64,000 bases of DNA from positions 1,653,501 to 1,717,500 of the forward strand of contig OV050031.1 of the NCBI GenBank assembly GCA_920105625.2. Reading direction: 5' to 3'. This stretch comes from Clusia tigrina (lineage: Eukaryota > Arthropoda > Insecta > Diptera > Clusiidae). The notes below the pieces were generated by a model. The model made no database searches, was not told the origin of the DNA, and saw only the letters and a list, made by a program, of their open reading frames with translations. The position numbers were made by a program, and so were the translations under genes. Shown here in pieces: positions 50,640 to 61,000 of this stretch. Positions within the stretch are counted from its first letter, which is position 1; each line of letters opens with the position of its first letter.

Positions 50640-52549
50640 TCCGAGCCCAGGGGGGGGCTGGGAAAGTCCCAGAGATACCCGAGTGAGCACTGGCTAACGC
50701 AGCGAAAATAAGCTGCTTGTGAGTGTGCGAGCTTCCTAGTTCAATGGCCGCACCAACAGTTTTTCGAGGCACAGATTTGGACCACGAAAATCGCGTGCAT
50801 TTTTCGTTGCCAGCTTTTCCTGCCTGCAACTTTCTAACTTTATGTTTATATGCAAATAAAACCGCTTGTCAACACAAGTGGCGCGGGGCGGTGCGGTGCT
50901 GCGGTGCAGGTAATTTGCGCTTAACAAATATGTAGTAAACTAATTTTGACATTAATTGCACGTGTATTCGTGAGTATATGGGTGTGCATGTCCTGTTTGC
51001 CGTTCGTTTCCTCCACCCCACCAGGACAATTTGCGCTCCACAAAAGACGCGCGTTTTAGCGCTGCTGCTTATCTGCCTGAAGAAAATACGCAAAGAATTT
51101 TGTGTTCGCTCCGACATTTTTACTGCACTTTACCTCTTTTATTCCATTAAACATGTAGGCAAGCTCAGGAATAATGCAGCATGCATGCGGCTTTCATAAA
51201 AACTTTTAATACTCGTACAAGCTCCACGACAACCGCACATACGGGCAGGCAGGCAGGCGAACACACACGCGCACGCACGCTCCGCTCATACACGGCTACA
51301 CAACTGGCATATGTTAACTAGCAACTTGCAACAGCTTTATATTTAAGTGCAACTTCTGTTCATGCCACCTGCCGCCAGACAATGGATGATGCATCAACAT
51401 GACATTTCCCGCATTCCTAGTTTACTGCGTGCTCACCGCTTACCGCTTCCAGCTCCCCACTTCCCCTGGCCGGAACGCATATTATATGATTATAATTATA
51501 ATTACGACCTGTTTTTCTGTGTGACAGGTGAGCAGTGTGCGAGAGAGAGAGAGAGAGAGCGGAAATGTGAATTTGTTTTTGTCTTCTATAAATAATAAAA
51601 AAGGATTAAATTTAAAAATTTCAAACACACGTCTACTGGGAACCACATTTTATCAACAATTTATAATCCATCCCCACTTGTCTGCTTGCCCTGAGCGGCG
51701 GCTACATTCATTGCGCATCCCTTTTTGCGTATGCGGTATTTTGTCTTACAAATTATACGCCACGGATTAAGTCACTTTTTATGGCAGTTTTCTCTTTGCT
51801 AAATCCTTGAGAGTCTTTTCCTCTCCTTACTCCTCTCTTCCCTTTTCTACGCGTTTTGGTTTTTGTTTTTTGTATTTTGTGTTTTGCTCCTTTGTTTTTT
51901 CTTCCTTTGAATAAATGTTGGTTTTAGCGATAAGTTATGCATATATATCCTATGTGATTTACAACTCTCTGTTTACATTGTGGATTAAGATTTTTTTCTA
52001 GTTTTTCTTGGAGTTTCAATTGTAAACCACTAAAGTGGAGATGGAACAAACTTCAGCAAATCCAGGGGAAAACAACTTTAAAATACACGAAACTTTCCAT
52101 GCCGGTGACTAAAATTTATAGCAGTACCTCGAGCTGTTGAGCTGCACAGATCAATGATATGTTTGTGGATTATTCTTGCTCTCGGATCGAGAAGTGAATT
52201 GAAGTGGCATTTTGTGCAAGCACAAATAATGATATTTTAATTGCAATTTGTGGGAGCAAATAAATTTGATAGTTATGCTGGCGGAAAGCATTGAGAAAAA
52301 AGCGTACAGAACCGAAAAGGAATTTCATGGAAATGAAATGTACGAGTAAATGAAGGACACATAGTGAAAGTTGGTGTAGAAGAGTCAATGGCTGTAATAG
52401 CAGTGAAGTAGGAAACTTGGTTTGATTGTGATTGAAATAGATTTCCCATTTATTAATATTACCAGGAAAGTTGGTGTCTTGATATTAGTTCCATCACTGG
52501 ATTGTAGCAATTAGAAATGCTTACTAAAGAATTTATTAATATTATACTG
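50640..52549. other. No supported gene; microsatellites
   Basis: Contains GCAGGCAGGCAGGC at about 51244-51257 and a (GA)n run at about 51541-51558. This segment is less AT-rich than average and free of recognisable transposons. The frames at 50614-51199 overlap on both strands without motifs. Confidence 0.5.
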
Positions 52550-52650
52550 TCTATAATACCCTGAACCATAATTAATTATATCTGTAAGAGCTAAGGGATG
52601 GAGATTAGAGTCTGTAGATGACAGAACAGCATTTTTTATATGGTAAATTC
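52550..52650 (-). mobile_element. Possible SINE 3' remnant, copy D
   Basis: The plus strand reads CCATAATTAATTAT, then a TGTAAGAGCTAAGGGATG segment, closely resembling the 3' end of SINE copy B (CCATAATTAATTATGACTGC). The tRNA-like head is not recognisable. Confidence 0.35.
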
Positions 52651-52679
52651 TGTTTCCTTAAATAAGGGTAACGTTGTAA

Positions 52680-53290
52680 GGAGATTAGAGTCTGTAGTGA
52701 CAGTCAGGCTGCACTCAAGGCCCTAGAAAACACTTTAACCATTTCAAAAATAGTCCAAGAATGTAAGTCAAGACTTAACTCCAACGCAAGGTGGAATTTG
52801 CTTGAACTTATTTCGGTTACGGGCCACTGTGGAACAAATTAGCTGATGAATTGGCAAACTGTGGATCTGCGGGCACTCCAATGGGACCAGAGCCATATAT
52901 CGGCATAAGTTTAGCAGAGAGTATGGATTGGATCAGGAGCCATGTTAATGATGGTGCAGTTTAGTTGCCTGCAAAACAACCAAGTGCTTCCTAGAAAGCC
53001 CAAACAGGAGAGTTGCAAATTTCCTTCTGACATTACGAAGCAAAGATCTTCGATCATTGGTTGGGGTAATCACAGGGCATACTCCATGGGGCCATCATAT
53101 GACGACCATCGCCATCATCGACAAATCGAACTAAATCTCCTGCCTGGAGTGTTCTTCCTCCGACGGCACAGAGCAGTTTTTTTGTGCTTGTCCTGCCTTT
53201 GCCAGAAAAAGGAGGCACATATTAGGGTCAGATGTTTTGGGAATGGATAATGTACATTCCTTATCCCTAGACAGACTTCTGAGATTAATA
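52680..53290 (+). pseudogene. RNase H and C-terminal region of a non-LTR retrotransposon
   Basis: Plus strand, across frameshifts: CSDSQAALKALENTL (catalytic Asp block), a degenerate VTGHCGTN..LADELA block (the GHSG...ADELA motif), CGSAGTPMGPEPYIGISLAE, and further on CLECSSSDGTEQFFCACPAF (Cys-rich segment after RNase H) and DRLLRLIKGS near the end. The pattern is that of a jockey/LOA-type polyprotein C-terminus. Stops and shifts exclude activity. The RNase H N-terminal part is missing, and the segment follows a short repeated GGAGATTAGAGTCTGTAG (52614 and 52680). Confidence 0.7.
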
Positions 53291-53405
53291 AAAGGGTCAA
53301 AGAAGGTTGAAAGAGTGAAAGAAGTTTGAAAGAGTCAAAGAAGTTTGAATAGAGTCAAAGAAGTTTGAGGTTCATAAAAGAGTCAAAGAAGTTTGAGAAG
53401 GAGAA
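53291..53405. repeat. Degenerate ~19-23 bp minisatellite
   Basis: At least five units built on AGAGTCAAAGAAGTTTGA with variable spacers, immediately 3' of the non-LTR coding relic. It may be the expanded 3' UTR of that element. Confidence 0.8.
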
Positions 53406-53554
53406 GGTGTAACTTCCTTTCCAAAATCCTCTATATCCCAGCCTACCCCAAATATTTTTCCAGGCTTAGTACAATGCGCATCAATGCCTGAGTGTTTGGA
53501 GGCCTCCTTCTTCGGCGGCTCTCCGGCCTACCCCGCTTCTATATTTTTATTTAA

Positions 53555-53740
53555 GAGGTAATGGAATGAATACTACAGCTAAGGTAAGGGAATGAATACT
53601 ACAGCTAAGATTGTCGATCCGAAAGGAAACAAGTGTATAAAGAAGCTTTTTTCTGACCCTCCTACCAAAGGATTCAAGCCCCCGACCATTCGAGTGTGGG
53701 TCTAGCATGATTACCACTAGACCACAGAGTCCAGCACTAA
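53555..53740 (-). mobile_element. tRNA-derived SINE, copy C
   Basis: The minus-strand head has the clearest A box in the window (TGGTCTAGTGGTAATCATGC, complement near 53705-53727) and a B-box-like GGCTTGAATCC (complement near 53678-53688). The body, AGCTTCTTTATACACTTGT onward, is diverged from copies A and B. A 26-bp tandem duplication (53557 and 53583) lies at its 3' side. Confidence 0.65.
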
Positions 53741-56700
53741 GGACCTTTTTTTATTTAGGAAATAACTAATGAAGGCACTATCGTCGTCGCCATAAGGGAC
53801 AGGCAGTTGTGTCCTTTTATTTGCCGATTTTTCATTATTATTTAAACAATACAAAACGCAATCATATTGATGAAAAATCTAATAGATTGAATTGAATTTT
53901 GTTTTAGTAAAATTAAGTTCAACAGAAATTCACTGAAAAAGTAGCTAAGTTTAATTGAAGATTGTTAAGTAGTTAAGTTCAATTGAAGTTAATTTTAAGT
54001 GAAGTTTGATTCAGTGTTATCGAGGCTGCTTTTGCTTCATCACTGAACTACTCTGTTATTCTTCGTTGCCCTATTCTAGCTGGGCTTTCCTTTCGAGAAT
54101 GTTCCAACACTGTTGTCCATCAGTGCAAACGTGACAGCATTGATAAGTGATGAAAGAGATAGCTATAGCAGTGCATGACAAATATTCGAGATGTAATTTG
54201 GACAAAATGTTTCATGGATTTTTCGATGCAAGTTCCTGAATTTGTAGACCCCAAAGTTTTTCATGTAGAATCTGCAGCAATATGAAAAACGCTTCTACAA
54301 AGAGTCGTATTAAGTATTGAGTTGCCATCATCATTGTTCCTAGTTGAACCTTGAGCTCCCACAGTATTGAGTTGTATGGATCCAGATTTACCTTGCATGC
54401 CGACTTTATTTCTATCAGCGTAGTTATCACCTCATCTCGTACTCATTCTCGCCCCCATTCTCGCCCAATTTACCGCGCTTTTTTCAATTTTTTGTTGTGG
54501 AACTTTGAACATAACGTTGAAAAAAATGTATTTTCCTGCAATTTTTGGTTCGTCATGTAAAAACAACTAAAATCAACGTTAATAGCAGGAAATGTAATGG
54601 CATTTTCACACATGTCAATACATCCAAGGACAGCGTGCAAAATTGTATTAAAACTAAGGTTGGCAATTCAGCAAAAAGTTTCTGGTGAACAATTTAAAAT
54701 TGTTGATAGAATCCAGAGCAGCTAATGTGGGAACTGTTTGAAAAGTTTCGTGACTGTCGAATTTGCATAAACTCCTCATCAGCACAGGTTCGGCGTTGAA
54801 ACGAATTTGATATTGTCATGCAGGGAAAGAGTCTCCAGCGACCATAAAACTCCATGACAGTCGTATTTGGTCGTCGTCGTCAGCCAACGCCCACATATGA
54901 AAGTTTCATTGCACAGGCACACAACGCCATAATCACATCAAATGCTCTCAGCACGCCTGTAACTTTTCAAAGTATGATAAAATTACTGCTAAAAGTTTTC
55001 CAACGCTATTGCCAGCCTGACCCGCGTCTGCCTCCATTGGGTGCCCCCATCGTTTGCCACCTCTACGCGTATACTGATTGCGCACTGTAAGCGCGTTCTC
55101 TGGATTATATGGAATGATCAAAGATTTCCGTTGCGGCAGCAAATTGTCTCTGCATTGTTTTTTCATTAGAGCAAATTGAAATGATAATACCGTCAAAATG
55201 CCAGAGGACGCGTGCGGCGATGTGTGGAGAACTTGCCACTGGAGCCATAAAAAATGTGTGCCACAAACAATGTTCGTATGCGAGTATGTTGGCAGTTAAG
55301 CAGTGGCAAACTTTTTAAGAGTGTGTTTATTCTTCGCGCACATTTGCATACATTACGGTTATTCTTTTATTGCAACTTTTATTTGACGCCAACAAAAAGT
55401 CATATTTAATTTTATTTCTGTGGTTCCGATTATGTGGATTTCATTTTGTTTCCGACATAATTGTCAAATTATTTTATTAATTTTCCCGACCTACGCTCCG
55501 CTTTTTTCGAGTGCTTGTGCGAATCATTTCCAGACTTGGGCGGCGAACAAAAACGCACGCAAACTTTTCCATCATTCAGAAAGTAGCACAGAAGTTGCCG
55601 TGAAAGCTGCGCCTAAGCACTGGAATCATTTAATTTGCACGCTGTAAAACGACGACTGGCAGAAAAATAGTGATTCATCCGCAATTCAATATACGAGCAA
55701 GTCCTTCGCACAGAAATTATCACCAGCGAAGTGTTTATGCAGCAGATGTCGGAGCGAAATGACCACGAAGTGAAAAAATCAGCCAGCAACTTGCAGCATA
55801 GTTTGTGCTGGAGTCGCGGTAGTCGCATAAGGTGCAAGTGACTGTGGATACCGAAGCATGTGCAACGCTATTTCATTATTCAAATTCTCTCCAACTTTAT
55901 ATTACCGCAAAAAGTTTAAGACTTCTTCCATGAGTCAAACAAAAAGTTTCTCTTTAGAAACTGTCCTGCCACTTTTTGCATAAAAGAGAAGGAAAGTTAT
56001 TTAAAGTTGGCATAAAATTATCAATGTTAGATTCGTTCTGGAGACGGATGGAAAGGCAACGAAATTTTGATTAAAGGATATTCAACTATTTTCATACTCT
56101 CTTCTTGCAAAAACTTAAACATATTTCGCAATGTTCTTCAATTTTCATGCACAAAAAAGCAAGAGAATTGTTTTGCTTGCTGCCCAGAACAACTACGGAG
56201 AGAATGATAAACGGACGCAATGGCAGAATAATCCTATTGTACAAGCGAGACACTGAAAATAATCTACTTAATATTAAGAGTTAACCATTAAGAAGTTTGT
56301 TTTAAATTGTAACCAGTAACGAGGACGAAGTGGGCCGATTGCGAACTACTCCCACGGAGTTAAACTGGTAGCGAGAGTTCAACAAGGATTATATTGTATT
56401 TACATAACTCAATATTAAATATGGTACTTTGAACAAACGTTTTGTTTATAGTCTGGAATTCTACAGAGCTAGTAGGCATGGCTGTTGATATATTACGCAC
56501 ACATTACCAGTAATTGTATACGCCAATCATGTGGCAGTTTATATATCTTGGATATATTCCAAATTTTGTTGAAGTACTGCGATCCAGTTTCAAATTTTGT
56601 ATCTTTTGAGATGTAAAACTCCTACTGGACAAATGCCTTGTTGATCTCCCAAGAAGCCAACTGTGAGGAGATGAGTTTTATAAAATCGACTTTATAGAAA

Positions 56701-57960
56701 AAAAATAATATATATATATATATATATATCTCCCCATTGTGTTTAATTTATTGTAGAAATTGATTAATGCGGATATAATTTATGGAAATGTGTAAAATCT
56801 GCGAACTTATTTTGGTCCACCCTAAAAGTATGCAATAAAACAGGAGAATGAATAAAAGTGCAGAGACTCAAGAGATGAATTCTTCAATAACTTTTATTCT
56901 AAAACTAAAGGATTTCTAAATTGTTTAACTTTGGAACCTGTCAGTAATAATTTTAATAAACATATTTTCAAATTAAAACCGCTCATTCTGCTGTTTTAGT
57001 TTTCAAAATACGACTTAAATAACCGACTTCACATTTAAGTTCAGCTTACGATATTTTATCGAAATTGGGGACCTCCCTCCAAATTTTGCCCCGTCTTTGT
57101 ATGGTTTCGAAACACTGTGTACTGGCGAAAGACATGCAGTATAGGGAGAGTATATCTGGATATAGTGCAAGATCGCTACTTTGGTTTACTGACGAAATCC
57201 TTCAACTAAAATTAAGATTCGTTGCTGAAACTACATTTTTGCTGGGTCTGTATTGGAAACTTTTGTCGCAGTGAAGTTTGGTCACAAATTCGATTTATTT
57301 CACTCTAAGATTTGCTACCTTTCTATGATCATACGCCAAACCTTATTTATAATGTTCGCCTTAAAACTATATCAAATTATTTGCCCAATACGATAATTCT
57401 AGGATCTTTCCCCCCTTGGAATACCCATTATACACAAGTAAGTACTGTGTTGTTGAATATTGATTTCCTCACATTTTAAAGTTCTCGACACTCGTCGAGT
57501 AGGTGTGAACTCCTTTACCTTGGATTGTTATGTACTGTCTTCGCTAATTGCTTCACCAGCGTGGAGCAGGGAGTTGAGCATGATCGAATGTACTGTCTTC
57601 GCGAATTGCTTCGCCAGCATGATGCAGGGAGTTGAACATGGCAGAGCACCCACCTTAGAAATAGAGTATTTAAAATTCCACTCAACTACCCAATTAATCT
57701 CACAAAAGTGATAACACCAGCGTGTGCCCACCAAAGTGTTAGCGGCGCAATCTATTTTCGTCGTGCCTTCAATGCACCCTCGGCTGGCGCTTGCCGCGTG
57801 TGGCGCACACCCATGTGCGCTTAATCATTGCCTCACTTCTACGAATTCAGTGCATTTCTTTCATTCTTCTCTGTCGCAGATTTCTTTGCGATTTCCTCTT
57901 GATGTTTATTTACGATTTGATTTACCATGCACTTGAAAATTATGAGAAGTGTCTCAATTA
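53741..57960. other. No supported gene; one tandem duplication
   Basis: More than 4 kb without a convincing exon. A 58-bp-offset tandem duplication, starting TGTACTGTCTTCGC at 57531 and 57589, and a short TA run at about 56709-56730 are present. Parts of 54850-55860 look like unique, transposon-free DNA of lower AT content. Confidence 0.45.
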
Positions 57961-57972
57961 TATTTTTAGTTC

Positions 57973-57978
57973 TCATTC
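57973..57978 (+). promoter_or_regulatory. Possible initiator of the Gly/Lys-rich gene
   Basis: TCATTC matches the insect initiator consensus (TCAKTY) 76 bp upstream of the ATG at 58051. No TATA box stands 30 bp before it, and no clear downstream element follows. This is a weak, position-based suggestion. Confidence 0.25.
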
Positions 57979-58050
57979 AGAATCGGACGCGTTTGCATCT
58001 TTATAGAACAACAGCAAAGGAGGCAAAGTTTAATTATACAAATAATAATA

Positions 58051-61000
58051 ATGGGCAAAAATAAAGGTGGCGGAGGCGGAAGTGGGGGTGGAGGCGGAGG
58101 CGACGGTGGCGGTGGCGGAAATGTAAGCAATGTTTGTGTTATGCAAGCCAAAGCTAATTCGTTATAGAATCGTGGTCAACTTTCGAGGAATTGCAATATT
58201 TATCGAGTTCTTTGGTTTTTGTACATCTTCTTTTATACAAAATTAAACATGACTATTAATAATTAATATTGCACGCTCTATTTCCGTTAATTTAAATACT
58301 TTTCTGGTTCAGGGAGTATCCCAGAAGTGTTGATGTGCAAAGTGTTCAGGCAGCTATTGATGCTAAATTCGTGTTTTTCTACAAAATTGTCATATCTGCA
58401 GGCGCCATGAAACGCAGAGCAGTCAGTTCAGTCTGCTAAAAACAATTTCATTGTTTATGTTTTATTGGCACATTATTTCATTTTGTTTCCTTTTTGATTC
58501 AAGTGAAACTCCATGGTTTTCAAATTTTGTACTGTGTCCTGTTATTATTTAAATCCGTTTCTTGCGCAGCAAAGGAAACCCAGAAATTGGTCCTGAAATA
58601 GAATCTTCGGCGGTAGCATGGAAATCGAACAGGCACGAGCACATTGCACGTGGATCTCTACTCTATGAAGCAAGTGTCAGAAATCAATTTGTTTAACTTT
58701 AGTACCGAGTCCTTGACACTACTTAATGCTTTCCTGTAAAAGACTAAAAATTTCACGCAATCCTCCCACACGATTGAATAAAGAAATGTTCTTTCGCATG
58801 TGCTACAATATACGGATATACAGTGTTCCACAAAAGTCTGTGTACACAGAAATACAATTTGAAAAGAAACTATTTTACACTGAGATCTTTTTAAATAAAA
58901 CAGCATCTTAAGAAATCGGAATTATCAACTAAAATTCGCTTCACAAAAGTGTGCGTGCATTCTTTTGTTGGCTTCTCTTTCATCTGGTTCCACCAATAAA
59001 AACTAAGGGCAAATTTTAAGTCAGCGCTGTGAACAACTTCCTTAATTTGCCTTGCATTGAAAAACAAACAATGTTTATAAAATGCTATTGTTCGAACAAA
59101 ATGTCTTGAAAGGAATTCTCTTTGAATGAAAGACAGTAAATCTGCATGTGTCGCAACAAAAGTCACACACAGAAACTGCTAAAATAGTGTCACGGAGGCG
59201 TTCAAAGATTTAAACCGTCATAGGACGAAATATGAAGGACAAGAAGAGAATGAGAAAAAACAACAGAACATCCAAAAATACCAAAGGCTGTTGCCAGAAT
59301 GTCCGAGTGACAGAGAATTGCCAAGTGACAGAATGGTGGTGCAAGACCACTTCATCAGTTCCAACCACATATGTCCAGAACTTCAAAAATACACCAGCTT
59401 ATTCATTCAGCAGGACAAGATAAGAAGATCCTTAGCAGACCGCGGATTTAACACAGTCACATTACGTGGAAACCCATTAATTAACGCCATAAATATATCG
59501 CCTTAAATCACCAAAGAGAACGTAACTGAAGGACTTCTATAGCGAGGCAATTTTTTGCCACGAGTACAATCATAGTTTATTCTTTCGATGATCGCTTACG
59601 GGAGTGGCGGAAGATGCGAGATGCACTTAAGCCAAAACCATATAAGTCAAACAATAAAGCACGGTGAAAGTAAACTAATGATATGGAGTTGTATGGCAAT
59701 TGGTATTGGCAAATTGAAAATAATACTCGTACATGGCAGAATAGATCCATATGTGCTCATCAATGTCATCAGATTGCACATCAATATTCTAAAAACAATC
59801 TTAGAGAACGCACTATAAAACTTGAGATATCGGAATATCGAATATTTACTTCGGCCCTCAATGTGCAAATGTGATTTATGTATAATACCACATAAATTAC
59901 TAGCGATCCAAATGGAGAGTCCTAATTTCAATCGAATTGAGCTTGTGTGGAATGTATCAGAAAAATACGATCGGGAGCCATGAAATAATGAACTGAACAC
60001 AGCTTAAGGACATCATATAATCATGGAAGACGTACACTGAGACGTTTGCCAGCTCCCTGCAGGTTGGTTGGTTGTCTGCAGGACCGATTAAAAACTGCTA
60101 TCGAATTGAAAGGATACCCTACAATAGGTATTTAACTTGAACATATCATATTTTAGTACTTTTAACAATCTATTTCAATTTATGTTGCAGGTGGTCTCGG
60201 AGACTTGAGGATCGATTTTTTCATGCTAACCCACAAACTTTTAGTTTTATTTGGAGACTATTGGCAATAAATAAGAATGGATATGATTCTTAAGATCCTG
60301 TTTTATTCAAAATAATAAATTGTGCACAGCAAATCAAGTTGAAGGGACTCACTCATTATCGCGGATAGTTCAAACGTGTTACAGAAAGAAGGGCATTCGC
60401 CATTCCTCACAAAACATGAGTAAGCGTTAAGATCAGCAATTAAAGGTCACAAGTGACAAGCCATTAAGGACAGATCAATAATGATGAATTATTAATGAAA
60501 AATCATTGCTAAAAGGTCGTACGTAACAAGTAATAAACAATGAATGATGATATATATTGTGTTCTAATGGGCTTAGTTGTGAAGTTGTTGATAGGGCTTC
60601 GAAGGCGACCGAACTATATAAAAAGGATACCTCGAGCAGAAGCTTTGTCTAATCGTATCACATATCCAGAAATACGAGGGGTACTATTTATATTTCGGGA
60701 ACTGGCAACACTAATGTCAATAGCTAAAATCTGGCAACACCTTAATAATGTTTGACATTTTTTAGCTTAAACGTACTCACAACGTGTTGATGTACAAGTG
60801 TTATTTGTTTTATTGACAGTGAGTTAAGAAAATCAATTTGGCCAAAAGATGGAAATTTCAAGAGAAGGTTTTCGTTAGATTATTTTTCACAACTTTCGAC
60901 GTGGATTATCTCAACAAGATTTTGTCAATGAACTCAGTTCTTTGTAAGGCTATAAAGCACCATCTGAAACCACAGTATATCGCTGGTATAGTGAATTCAA

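Noticed and set aside
57966..58151. Minus-strand proline-rich frame
   Set aside because: It is the antisense of the Gly-rich first exon of the gene starting at 58051.
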